Below are positions 4,267-11,304 of a stretch of 11,651 bases of DNA, in pieces; positions within the stretch are counted from its first letter, which is position 1, and the number at the start of each line of letters is the position of its first letter. The notes below the pieces were generated by a model. That model saw nothing but the letters and a program-made list of their open reading frames with translations, did no database searches and was not told the DNA's origin. A program made the position numbers and the translations under genes. Source of the stretch: Anaerolineaceae bacterium (lineage in GTDB: Bacteria > Chloroflexota > Anaerolineae > Anaerolineales > Anaerolineaceae); assembly GCA_028714615.1 (NCBI GenBank), contig JAQTMA010000126.1, forward strand, positions 1-11,651. The letters run 5' to 3'.

Positions 4267-6084
4267 CTATAGCTTTACCACCACATCCAGCGCGAGTGCC
4301 AGGAAAATCAAGAGAAGGTACATGCTCGAGAAGCGGTATAAGCTATAGGCTGTTCTATTGCCGCCTTGCCGCAGGACACGCCAGGCAGAATAGAGCATCA
4401 GCCCTCCTAATGTGACTGCCGAGACGAGAAACAGGCTACCGGTCATGCGGAAGACGGGCATCAACAAAGTCAACCCGACCAGTTCGATTGTATATATAAA
4501 AATCTGCTCCCGGGTAGCCTGCTCTCCCTTCACTACCGGCAACATGGGGACGCCGGCTCGGGCGTAATCCTTGCGCCGAACGAGCGCCAAAGCCCAAAAA
4601 TGAGGTGGGGTCCACAGGAAGACAATTGCAAACAGAAAAAGCGAAGGGATTGCCAGGCTCCCGGTGGCCGCCGCCCAGCCAACTAACGGCGGAATGGCCC
4701 CGGCTCCTCCACCAATAACGATGTTTTGTACGGTGACTCGTTTGAGGAAGATGCTGTAGAGCAGCACGTAATAAACCATGCCGGCTAACGAGAGGACGGC
4801 TGCCAGCAGATTGACGAAACTTGCCATCACCAAGAAACCAGCCAGGCACAGTCCCAACCCGTAGGCTAATCCTTCCGCGGGGGTCATGCGGCCGGCTGCC
4901 AGGGGACGGCGGGCGGTGCGTTGCATGTTCCGGTCGAGATCGCGGTCGATGTATTGATTGATGGCGCTGGCTCCGCCTGCGGCCAGGGCGCCACCTAACA
5001 TTGTCCAGAATGTGAGCATGAACGCTGGGAATCCCCGGCCGCCGACGACCATTCCGGCATAGGTGGTCACGAGCAGCAAGGCCACGATAACTGGCTTCGT
5101 CAGGGTAAAGAAATCCAACGCCCGCTGCCAGTGAGTATCCCTCACCCCCGCTTTCGCAGTCTCTTCTGGTATGTTCTCCCGTTCCAACCCGGTCGAAACC
5201 ACCAGGATGACCAGGATTCCGAATAAACTGGTAGCGATGACAGCATGCAAGCCAACCAGGTCGTTTGGATACCCCCGTAATACTTTGAGCGCACCAATCA
5301 ACGCCTGGCCAAAGAACAGCAAGGCTGTTGCGGTGGCAGCCGATAAGGTCACGCGCTGCGTATATCGGCGTCGCCAGGCAGAGATCAGCAGACCAACCAC
5401 CAACAAGGTAGCCAGGCCGGTCAATAAGCGGTGGCTGAACTCAACCCAGCCTTGTTGGTTGCCCGGTAGTCCGCCGCTACACAATGGCCAGCCGAAACAG
5501 GTCGGGCTTGAACTGGCGCTGACCAGATAGACCCCGCTGACCATCACCCCAAAAACAGCAGCGAATGCTACCAGGGAAACGCGCCCGAAGGGAGTCCGGA
5601 AACGCAGGCGCATATCGAGTTTCGGATCACCGGATTGGTAATAAGCCGCCAGTGTGCTCGCCAACGTCAGCGCTAGCGCGCAGAGGGCCAACCCAAGGTG
5701 CAGGGTATACTTTGCAGCCGAAGCTTGCAAGGCGCCGCTTTGTCTCCCCAATCCAGCTTCGATGACCAGCAGGAAGACAGCTACGTACAGCGAGGTTCGT
5801 AGCCACCGCGGGCCGGATGACCTCCAGGCAGCAAAAACTGCGGAAGCCAGTACCAATACTACGGAGAGGAGGGCGAGTGCACGGTGGGCATAATGCAATT
5901 GGGCGCTCAGGTCCACGGGGACTCCCCATTGGCCATAACAGGTTGGCCAATCTGGGCAGCCTGGTCCAGCCCCCGAATAGCGAATCACCAACCCGGCTAC
6001 AATCAATAGATAGGTGGACAGCGAGGCGGCGAGTAATAGATATCGTAAGGTTGAGGTTTGCCCAGATTTAATCAGCGGATTCAT
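4267..6084 (-). CDS. ctaA-ctaB: Fused heme A synthase (CtaA/COX15) and heme O synthase (CtaB)
   Basis: A 605-residue polytopic membrane protein joining the last two steps of heme A synthesis. Residues about 15-300 are CtaA-like, with two pseudo-repeated halves. Candidate heme-ligand His are 67, 129, 218 and 280. Cys pairs are CPDWPTC (43-49) and CFGWPLC (196-202). Residues about 320-605 are a UbiA-type CtaB with FFTLTKP, the Asn376/Asp380/Asp384 motif in NQYIDRDLDRN, RRPLAAGRM and WTPPHFWALALVRRKDYA. CtaB farnesylates heme B to heme O; CtaA oxidises the methyl group to heme A for aa3-type oxidases. The expected Glu three residues before the first-half His67 is His64, whereas the second half keeps EFSH (215-218). 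The start at 6084 is chosen because its ATGA overlaps the SURF1 stop by 4 bp; the frame is open to 6153, which would overlap SURF1 more. Last gene of a three-gene operon. Confidence 0.94.
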   Translation of the reverse strand: MNPLIKSGQTSTLRYLLLAASLSTYLLIVAGLVIRYSGAGPGCPDWPTCYGQWGVPVDLSAQLHYAHRALALLSVVLVLASAVFAAWRSSGPRWLRTSLYVAVFLLVIEAGLGRQSGALQASAAKYTLHLGLALCALALTLASTLAAYYQSGDPKLDMRLRFRTPFGRVSLVAFAAVFGVMVSGVYLVSASSSPTCFGWPLCSGGLPGNQQGWVEFSHRLLTGLATLLVVGLLISAWRRRYTQRVTLSAATATALLFFGQALIGALKVLRGYPNDLVGLHAVIATSLFGILVILVVSTGLERENIPEETAKAGVRDTHWQRALDFFTLTKPVIVALLLVTTYAGMVVGGRGFPAFMLTFWTMLGGALAAGGASAINQYIDRDLDRNMQRTARRPLAAGRMTPAEGLAYGLGLCLAGFLVMASFVNLLAAVLSLAGMVYYVLLYSIFLKRVTVQNIVIGGGAGAIPPLVGWAAATGSLAIPSLFLFAIVFLWTPPHFWALALVRRKDYARAGVPMLPVVKGEQATREQIFIYTIELVGLTLLMPVFRMTGSLFLVSAVTLGGLMLYSAWRVLRQGGNRTAYSLYRFSSMYLLLIFLALALDVVVKL

Positions 6085-6833
6085 CCCCTCTGAAGCGATT
6101 TGTAAAGGACCACAGGAAACCCCACAGCCAGGATGGTTGCGAAGGCAAACCACTGCAACGCGTAGCTAAGGTGAGGACCCTCGCTCAAATCGATCTGGGG
6201 AAGTTCAGCGTACGGCGCGGCGCCGGCGCCAACCTCCGGAGCAGCTTGGAGATACACCGGTAGAAGCGGCTCCGCTACCTGGCTTGAAAGTACGCTCAGA
6301 TGGACCGAATTGACGTGCATAATCCGGGCATGTCCTGTGGGGAGGTTGGCTGCGCTGGAATCCTGAGGCAGCAGTATCATGCCCCTGACTGTCACCACCC
6401 CCGGCTGATTGTAGCGCTGCCAGGCTGCCACGTTCAACTCGGTCGCAGGAATCCAGCCTCGATCAACCAAAATCGCTTGCTGAGCCCCATCCAATACCAG
6501 TGGGACGAGCAAATGCACCCCCACCTGCCCATTGCGAGCCTCACTACCTAGAGCGACTGCACCCGCTGGGTCAAAAGTCCCCTTGACTATCGCGTTCCGA
6601 TACTGCAAATCAGATGGCCGCAGCGGCAGGGACGCCTGGTTCAGATCGAGAACCGGCAAGGCTGAATGGGCTTTCACCTGGGCATTGTTTACCCGGCGGG
6701 CTGCCAGCCGGTCCAGTTGCCAGAATCCCAGACGGACAAATGTCAGAATGGCGATGAGCACGAGGATGCTTACCCACACCAGGTGTGGTTTGGGGAGCGG
6801 GTGCCAACGCTTAAGTGAGTCCCCCCAATTCAA
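6081..6833 (-). CDS. SURF1 family cytochrome oxidase assembly protein
   Basis: A 250-residue membrane protein of the SURF1/Shy1 family, which helps insert heme A into subunit I of cytochrome c oxidase. The layout is typical: N-terminal membrane helix (about 19-37) running into LGFWQLDRLAARR (35-47), a long extracytoplasmic domain with YRNAIVKGTF (78-87) and ILVDRGWIP (121-129), then GPHLSYALQWFAFA (219-232) entering the C-terminal helix (to about 245). The start is a TTG at 6833 whose TTGA overlaps the stop of the preceding receiver gene. GAGGA six bases upstream, inside that gene, supports it. Its stop overlaps the ATG of ctaA-ctaB in the same way. The three genes are thus translationally coupled, and position between a regulator-like gene and heme A synthesis agrees with oxidase maturation. 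Confidence 0.93.
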   Translation of the reverse strand: MNWGDSLKRWHPLPKPHLVWVSILVLIAILTFVRLGFWQLDRLAARRVNNAQVKAHSALPVLDLNQASLPLRPSDLQYRNAIVKGTFDPAGAVALGSEARNGQVGVHLLVPLVLDGAQQAILVDRGWIPATELNVAAWQRYNQPGVVTVRGMILLPQDSSAANLPTGHARIMHVNSVHLSVLSSQVAEPLLPVYLQAAPEVGAGAAPYAELPQIDLSEGPHLSYALQWFAFATILAVGFPVVLYKSLQRG

Positions 6834-7228
6834 TCGCTGTCCTCGTGCGGGGTCGACAAGCCGGTGGGTTTATACGTCATCCAGGAACCTCCGAGCCATT
6901 TCTCAGCCTGCGAAGGTGACAACGTGCGCCGGTCATATACCACCACCGCACCAGTTCCCTGGAGAGAAACCAGGATGACTTGCATAGTACGTTCGCTGGC
7001 AACAAAATGATTCAAGAATTCCTCACGATCCATGCTACGATCATCGAAATCCAGGATCACGAGGTCCGGTTGAAGTTCATCCAGGGCCCGGATCGTTTCT
7101 TCCATGGTGGTCGTCAGGCTGACCACATTGGCGGTGTCTCCCCATTTTTGTTGGAACATATTGCGCAACCCCTTTCCAAACAGAGGGTTGGCAGACGCGA
7201 TTAAAACCCGGCGCGGAGCCGTATTCAT
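6830..7228 (-). CDS. Stand-alone degenerate receiver-domain protein
   Basis: A 132-residue soluble protein with a response-regulator receiver fold as its only domain. Strand 1 reads RRVLIASANPLFGKGLRNMF, where normal receivers have an acidic pair (VDDHP); here Ser-Ala replaces it. PDLVILDFDD keeps an Asp at the phospho-acceptor place, and MQVILVSLQGTGAVVV is the region of strands 4 and 5, with Ser in place of the switch Thr/Ser and no evident conserved Lys. The C-terminus (SQAEKWLGGSWMTYKPTG) is not an output domain I recognise. The loss of the metal-binding acidic pair suggests it is not phosphorylated normally. The start at 7228 is preceded by GGGGAAG. In-frame ATGs at 7240 and 7276 are possible. 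It is the first gene of the heme A operon, overlapping SURF1 by 4 bp. Function unknown. Confidence 0.8.
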   Translation of the reverse strand: MNTAPRRVLIASANPLFGKGLRNMFQQKWGDTANVVSLTTTMEETIRALDELQPDLVILDFDDRSMDREEFLNHFVASERTMQVILVSLQGTGAVVVYDRRTLSPSQAEKWLGGSWMTYKPTGLSTPHEDSD

Positions 7229-7274
7229 CTTCTTCCCCATCTTGACACCCAACCTATGACCCGCCCAATTCTGC

Positions 7275-7305
7275 ATTCTACATCCTTACCCCTTAAATTT
7301 ACCAA
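7275..7305 (-). promoter_or_regulatory. Possible promoter of the heme A operon
   Basis: On the minus strand TTGGTA (7305-7300), a 19-base spacer and TAGAAT (7280-7275) precede the receiver gene. The expected start point is about 40 bases before its ATG at 7228. The spacer is longer than ideal. The location just after the hairpin at 7355-7396 fits a separate transcription unit. Confidence 0.35.
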
Positions 7306-7354
7306 CATTCTGCTTGATTGTCATCCACCAGAGATCGATTCGGGGGTTAAATCA

Positions 7355-7396
7355 GAGAGACGGATGGGTGAATTCCCGATCACCCATCCGTCTCTC
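7355..7396. terminator. 17-bp perfect hairpin after the two-component genes
   Basis: GAGAGACGGATGGGTGA (7355-7371) pairs perfectly with TCACCCATCCGTCTCTC (7380-7396) around an 8-base loop. It begins 16 bases past the regulator stop codon on the minus strand. On that strand it is followed by TGATTTAACC, so the U-tract is poor. It probably separates the kinase/regulator operon from the heme A operon. A repeat-family origin is also possible. Confidence 0.65.
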
Positions 7397-7411
7397 CAGG
7401 GTAGAAGTTGC

Positions 7412-8062
7412 TTATTCTACTTTTTGGATCAATCCCATCTGGATGGCCTTGCTCACGGCTTCCGTACGATTGGATGCATCCAATTTTTCGAGGATATGCC
7501 GGATATGGGTTTTCACAGTGTTTTCAGAGATAAACAGTTGGGAGCCGATCTGGGTCGTAGTCATACCATCAGCCAGGCAGTCCAATACTTCTAACTCGCG
7601 ATCGCTGAGGGGATTCGGTGTACCGGACGGTTGCCCGCGGGTAAGCGCTTTCAACACCGCCGCGGTCACGTCCGGTGAAATTACGGCTTTGCCTTCGATC
7701 ATCAACAGGATCGCTTGCCGCAATGCATCCGGCTCAGCATCTTTTAACAGATATCCATTCGCACCTGCTCCCAGTGCACCCAGGAGATCGTCATCCTGTC
7801 TAGAAATGGTCAGCATCAGGATAGGTAACTTGAGCTTACGTTCCCGCAAAGCTTGAACGGTCTGAATCCCATCCATAACCGGCATATTCACATCCAGCAG
7901 AACAATATCCGGATTGGTGGTTTCGATCACATTCAACGCTTCCCGCCCATCCCCGGCTTCACCCACCACCTGGAATTCTGGGATGTCGGCCAGCAAGCTG
8001 ATCAATCCACGGCGAAACAGAATATGGTCATCGACCACTACCATTCGGACATTTTTACTCAT
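7412..8062 (-). CDS. NarL/FixJ-type response regulator
   Basis: A 216-residue cytoplasmic DNA-binding regulator. The receiver domain (about 4-120) has the acidic pair Asp11-Asp12, the phospho-acceptor Asp57 in IVLLDVNMP, Thr85 and Lys107 in YLLKDAE, so it is complete and should be phosphorylated. After a linker (140-150) comes a LuxR-type helix-turn-helix (about 151-214), with LSDRELEVL and the recognition-helix region ISENTVKTHIRHILEKL. Its ATG overlaps the stop of the kinase gene (ATGA), so it is the clear partner of that kinase. Targets are not shown by the sequence; the adjacent heme A operon or the Rrf2 region are candidates. A 17-bp hairpin follows the gene. Confidence 0.95.
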   Translation of the reverse strand: MSKNVRMVVVDDHILFRRGLISLLADIPEFQVVGEAGDGREALNVIETTNPDIVLLDVNMPVMDGIQTVQALRERKLKLPILMLTISRQDDDLLGALGAGANGYLLKDAEPDALRQAILLMIEGKAVISPDVTAAVLKALTRGQPSGTPNPLSDRELEVLDCLADGMTTTQIGSQLFISENTVKTHIRHILEKLDASNRTEAVSKAIQMGLIQKVE

Positions 8063-9900
8063 ACCGGTGTTTCCTCCAGGCGATAAGGCAGGCGCAGGCG
8101 GACGGTGGTCCCATGCGTCGGGGAACTGATAATCTGGAAATCGGCCCCGATCAACTCGGCTCGTTCGCGCATCCCCCGCAGACCGTATTGTGAAATCGTT
8201 GGGACGTCATCAGGCGAAAAGCCCTGCCCATCATCGCTAATTTCGATGATCATGTCTGCTTCCCATCGGAACAACGCTACCGAAACATGTTGGGCCTGAG
8301 CATGCTTGCGAATGTTGCTCAACGCTTCTTGCACCACCCGCAGCAACTGGGCCTGGATTTCCATTGGCAACCCAACAGGGTCAATTGTAATTGAAAGGCT
8401 GGCGTTAATCCGGGTAGCTTCCGTGAAATCCTCCGCTGCCTGGGTCAACCAGGTGCGCATGCTATCTCGTGGCGTCACCCGCAAGTGATCAATCGCCTGG
8501 CGGGTATCCAGGTAGGCATCTGTTAGGGTTTTATAGGTCATATCCATGGCTTCTTGCAAGCGGGAGGTTTCACCCCGCGAAAGGTAAGCTTGCATCTGAG
8601 AGGCCTGCAACTTAAGAAATGCCAGGGTCTGAGCCAGCCCGTCGTGGATCTCTCTTGCCAGGCGATTACGCTCTTCCATGACGATGTGGTACTCCATCTC
8701 AAGGATAAAACGCTGGTTTTCCACCAACACTGCCGCTTGGGAAGCCAGGGTCTTCAGGACTTTCTGTTGTCGTGGGAAAAAGGGTTCCCTAGAGCGATTC
8801 GCGATCAGCATAGCGCCAAGAGGAGGGGAATCCGGCGCTGTTAAGGGAGCCGCCAGGATCGATCCCAATCCAGCCGGCAATTCGATGCCATCCTGCCCGG
8901 CACACGCAGAGACCAGTCCATTGCACTGGATCGCTTGTTGAATCATGGAGTCAATGTAGAGATCATCAAGATAGTCTGATTTATCTTGCCCAAAAATAAC
9001 CATCGGTCGCGGTGGGGAACCGCCTCGTAACCAGAGCATTGCGTAATCTGCTTCTAATGCTTGCTGAGCATTATCCAGGAATTCCTTCAGGTCTGCTTCC
9101 AGATCTTTCTCGGGTGAGCGCACGAGCTGAAGCTGCCGTAAGGTAGCCGTTTCCTGGTTACGCATACGCAGTGTATCGATAGCTAAGACGATCTCGCTGA
9201 GCAGGCTTTCCAGGAATAACCCCAGCTCGGACGGGAGGGGTTGTTCAGCGGGCAGATATAAGTAAATCATCCCGAGGTTATGCTCCCCTCGCGCCAGGGG
9301 GAAGCAATAAATTTCAGTCTGACCGAAGGTCTTTGGAAAACGTAGTGGACAATCCTCAGTAAGTGTGGCATGCCGCAAAGCACAGGTTTTACAACGCGCT
9401 TGCCCTTCAGGAGAAAGGGCCTGGCGAGATAATTCCCGTAAATCAGCTTCTGGAATATGCCCGTGGCGCAATAACGCCAGGGGCTGACCCAGATTGTCCA
9501 TGGGGATGTAAGCGCTGCCGGTCGAATTCACCAGGTCGCCAAACAAACCCAACACCGCTTCCATCAAACTGGTTTCATCGACCGCATCTGCCAGATGAGC
9601 ATTCAATTGAAGTACGGCTGTCATACGTTTTTGAATTTCTTGCAGGTGAGATTCGGATTTCTCGACCCGCTGCATTAACCCTGCCTGGGCTTGCGTTACT
9701 GCTATCCAGGTACCGGAGAGCCAGAAAGCAAAGCCGGCCAGCCCTAACGCCAGGAAGTATCTTCCAGGAACGACCCAGGCTCCCTCAACGCGGTTTGAAA
9801 ACAGAGTTACCAAACCGAACGCGGAGAGCAGGGTAATGAGAGATACCCCCCAGCGAATCCAACGCATGTGACGATAGGGTGATAGTCGCGAGCGATTCAC
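8059..9900 (-). CDS. NarX/DesK-type sensor histidine kinase with two GAF-like regions
   Basis: A 613-residue membrane sensor. Two membrane helices (about 15-35 and 47-68) enclose a very short external loop, so sensing is probably cytoplasmic. A coiled-coil segment (70-100) leads to a first GAF-like region (about 100-240) with Cys170, Cys173, Cys184 and Cys199. A second GAF-like region spans about 265-395. The HisKA_3 dimerisation domain has MEERNRLAREIHDGLAQ with phospho-acceptor His419. The HATPase domain has Asn529 in EALSNIRKHA, DDGQG at 556-560, and GLRGMRERAE. Family knowledge: NarX-type kinases autophosphorylate on this His and pass the phosphate to a NarL-type partner, here the overlapping downstream gene. 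The start is a GTG at 9900 without a clear Shine-Dalgarno sequence; an ATG at residue 12 is the alternative. The ligand is unknown; the Cys cluster suggests a metal or redox signal (inference). Confidence 0.92.
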   Translation of the reverse strand: MNRSRLSPYRHMRWIRWGVSLITLLSAFGLVTLFSNRVEGAWVVPGRYFLALGLAGFAFWLSGTWIAVTQAQAGLMQRVEKSESHLQEIQKRMTAVLQLNAHLADAVDETSLMEAVLGLFGDLVNSTGSAYIPMDNLGQPLALLRHGHIPEADLRELSRQALSPEGQARCKTCALRHATLTEDCPLRFPKTFGQTEIYCFPLARGEHNLGMIYLYLPAEQPLPSELGLFLESLLSEIVLAIDTLRMRNQETATLRQLQLVRSPEKDLEADLKEFLDNAQQALEADYAMLWLRGGSPPRPMVIFGQDKSDYLDDLYIDSMIQQAIQCNGLVSACAGQDGIELPAGLGSILAAPLTAPDSPPLGAMLIANRSREPFFPRQQKVLKTLASQAAVLVENQRFILEMEYHIVMEERNRLAREIHDGLAQTLAFLKLQASQMQAYLSRGETSRLQEAMDMTYKTLTDAYLDTRQAIDHLRVTPRDSMRTWLTQAAEDFTEATRINASLSITIDPVGLPMEIQAQLLRVVQEALSNIRKHAQAQHVSVALFRWEADMIIEISDDGQGFSPDDVPTISQYGLRGMRERAELIGADFQIISSPTHGTTVRLRLPYRLEETPV

Positions 9901-9906
9901 AAATTG

Positions 9907-9912
9907 ATTTTA
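9907..9912 (-). promoter_or_regulatory. Possible -10 element of the kinase gene
   Basis: On the minus strand TAAAAT (9912-9907) lies six bases before the GTG start at 9900. If it is the -10 box, transcription would begin at or near the start codon and the mRNA would be leaderless, matching the lack of a Shine-Dalgarno sequence. No good -35 element is visible 16-18 bases upstream. Confidence 0.3.
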
Positions 9913-10008
9913 CCCCAATTTAGCCAAACAATAGCACATTTGTCTGCTGAGAAATCCCCGCGAAAGCTTCTGGAATTGTAGAATAAGTGATATTCCCTAT
10001 GTAGATGA

Positions 10009-10030
10009 AGATAATCGATAATTATTATCT
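10009..10030. promoter_or_regulatory. Inverted repeat upstream of the Rrf2 gene
   Basis: AGATAAT (10009-10015) and ATTATCT (10024-10030) form a 7-bp inverted repeat with an 8-base spacer in an AT-rich gap between the divergent kinase and Rrf2 genes. It lies upstream of the predicted Rrf2 promoter. It has the form of a dimer operator; which regulator would bind it is unknown. Confidence 0.35.
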
Positions 10031-10061
10031 GCGCAAGATTTTAGGACATATGTCACTTACT

Positions 10062-10089
10062 TTGTCGACACAGAAGCGGTTATTATTAT
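10062..10089 (+). promoter_or_regulatory. Possible promoter of the Rrf2 gene
   Basis: TTGTCG (10062-10067), a 16-base spacer and TATTAT (10084-10089) put the start point near 10096. AGAGGTG at 10111-10117 then serves as ribosome binding site four bases before the ATG at 10122. Confidence 0.4.
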
Positions 10090-10121
10090 TTGACAATTTA
10101 TATCTAGATTAGAGGTGAATC

Positions 10122-10595
10122 ATGTTTCGAGTGAGTCGACGTGTGGACTATGGTCTAAAACTACTGATCGCCCTGGCGGCGGATGAAGATTCTGGTTCGC
10201 AGGCCACTTCTCGCCTGGCAGAACGCCTGGAAATCCCCCTGGCCTTTTTACATCAGATCGGTCGCAGCCTGATCCAGGCAGGCATTCTGCGCTCTTCGCC
10301 TGGCCCGGGCGGCGGCTTGCGCCTGAACCAATCGGCAGAAGAGGTATCTTTGCTCCAGGTGCTCGAAGTCCTGGATGGTCCTGTACGCCTGAGCGCCTGT
10401 CTTGACCAACCTGAAGCCTGCGGCGATGATGCCAGTTGCCCGTCACACCAGATGTGGGCCGGTATCCAGGAACGCCTGATGCGTGAACTGGGATCGATCC
10501 GCCTTTCGACCCTGGCAAGCCAATCAGATACGAAAACCTCTGCGTTTTACCCGATCCCCGAATATTCCTCACGCGGTAACCCAATCGCCGCGTAA
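10122..10595 (+). CDS. Rrf2 family Fe-S regulator (IscR-like)
   Basis: A 157-residue transcription regulator. The winged helix at the N-terminus begins MFRVSRRVDYGLKLLIALA, with ATSRLAERLEIPLAFLHQIGRSL as helix-turn-helix region and GGGLRL as the wing, all standard for Rrf2. The cluster-binding loop has Cys93, Cys100 and Cys106, plus His109 three residues after the last Cys, matching the Cys3-His ligand set of the [2Fe-2S] protein IscR. The first spacing is one residue longer than in IscR. It should therefore bind an Fe-S cluster and respond to iron-sulfur, oxygen or nitric oxide state; which one is not shown. No isc/suf genes are next to it, so the symbol iscR is not assigned. The ATG at 10122 is supported by AGAGGTG four bases before it. 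Divergent from the sensor kinase. Confidence 0.92.
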   Translation: MFRVSRRVDYGLKLLIALAADEDSGSQATSRLAERLEIPLAFLHQIGRSLIQAGILRSSPGPGGGLRLNQSAEEVSLLQVLEVLDGPVRLSACLDQPEACGDDASCPSHQMWAGIQERLMRELGSIRLSTLASQSDTKTSAFYPIPEYSSRGNPIAA

Positions 10596-10627
10596 GAACA
10601 GCTTCAGCGAGCACGTGTTTCCCATTT

Positions 10628-10653
10628 CCGCCCCGGAACCCCTACCGGGGCGG
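10628..10653. terminator. GC-rich hairpin after the Rrf2 gene
   Basis: CCGCCCCGG (10628-10636) pairs perfectly with CCGGGGCGG (10645-10653) around an 8-base loop, 33 bases past the Rrf2 stop. The sequence after it on the plus strand, GAGTGGTTTAAAT, is only weakly T-rich. A transcription end for the Rrf2 gene is likely. Confidence 0.6.
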
Positions 10654-10736
10654 GAGTGGTTTAAATCACCATGTTACCTTTTCTCGATTGCCACGATATA
10701 CAGGGTAGAATCTGAAAGGAGCGAAGCATAGCCCAC

Positions 10737-11153
10737 ATGGCTGAAATCATCCATATGCAAGCCCTCTTTGCTACCCTGGAAGAACCAAGCGACGACACTC
10801 TGGTGAAAGCTGCTCTGCGCGATACCGCTCAGTTCGCGTCTCTTTACCGCCGCTATGCAGCCCGGATCTACCGTTACTGCTACAGCCGCACCGGTTGTCA
10901 AGCCCGTGCCGAAGATCTGACATCGCTGATTTTTCTGGACGCTCTGAATAATCTGCCGCATTACCACGCAGGAACCCATTTTGCAGCCTGGCTGTTTGCT
11001 ATCGCGTATCGCCGGGTCGTCGATACCTACCGCCGCCTTGCTCCTGACGCTGGCGGGGTTGGTTGGATTTGCCGGCCCCGCGCAGGTGTGGGCAGCCGTG
11101 CGCGGTTTGCTGGGCTTTGTACCGGGGATCGGTATCGTTCCGGTCAGCGCTGA
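10737..11153 (+). pseudogene. Truncated ECF sigma factor (region 2 only)
   Basis: Residues about 30-100 are a good sigma70 region 2: FASLYRRYAARIYRYCYSRT, then ARAEDLTSLIFLDALNNLPHY, then FAAWLFAIAYRRVVDTYRR. After Arg100 the protein pattern stops. The frame runs on for 38 residues (LAPDAGGVGWICRPRAG and so on) that read as a shifted version of a membrane-protein segment in the neighbouring frame. Region 4, which binds the -35 element, is absent. The simplest reading is a deletion that removed the linker and region 4 and joined the gene to the inside of a following gene. AAAGGAG at 10715-10721 is 15 bases before the ATG, too far for good initiation. A weak promoter-like pair, TTACCT (10674) and TATACA (10697), lies upstream. 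A functional sigma factor is unlikely; a short protein without region 4 cannot be excluded. Confidence 0.75.
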
Positions 11154-11199
11154 TGCGGTGATCCTGACTGAGCCAGGAGGTCAGTTGGGATATCCCTAA
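11038..11199 (+). pseudogene. Remnant of a membrane protein, likely the sigma factor's former partner
   Basis: In the frame +1 relative to the sigma remnant, 53 residues read as one piece: a hydrophobic helix LLLTLAGLVGFAGPAQVWA, then AVRGLLGFVPGIGIVP and AVILTEPGG, ending at TAA. It starts inside a membrane helix without its own start codon or ribosome binding site, so the N-terminal part is missing. The RGLLG-IPG-type segment after a single helix resembles, from memory, single-helix membrane proteins (DUF4179-like) encoded next to ECF sigma factors in Chloroflexota. That assignment is tentative. The end may be truncated too. Confidence 0.5.
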
Positions 11200-11240
11200 G
11201 AACCCATAATAATTCCCAGAATTGATCTTGCATAACAAAT

Positions 11241-11269
11241 CCTTGCCAAGGTTTGGAACCTTGGCAAGG
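11241..11269. terminator. 13-bp perfect hairpin between the sigma remnant and the peroxiredoxin gene
   Basis: CCTTGCCAAGGTT (11241-11253) pairs with AACCTTGGCAAGG (11257-11269) around a TGG loop. It lies between convergent coding regions, 35 bases past the peroxiredoxin stop on the minus strand, where ATTTGTTATG follows it. A bidirectional transcription end or a dispersed intergenic hairpin repeat are both plausible. Confidence 0.6.
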
Positions 11270-11304
11270 TTAGTTTCTAACCAATCAGCCTATCCGTTTT
11301 AAGC

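Noticed and set aside
6085..6153. Longer CtaA-CtaB start at 6153.
   Set aside because: It would overlap SURF1 by about 70 bp; the ATG at 6084 forms a 4-bp start/stop overlap like the other joints of this operon.
10090..10095. Perfect TTGACA just before the Rrf2 gene as a -35 box.
   Set aside because: No -10 element lies 16-18 bases downstream, and that spot is taken by the ribosome binding site.
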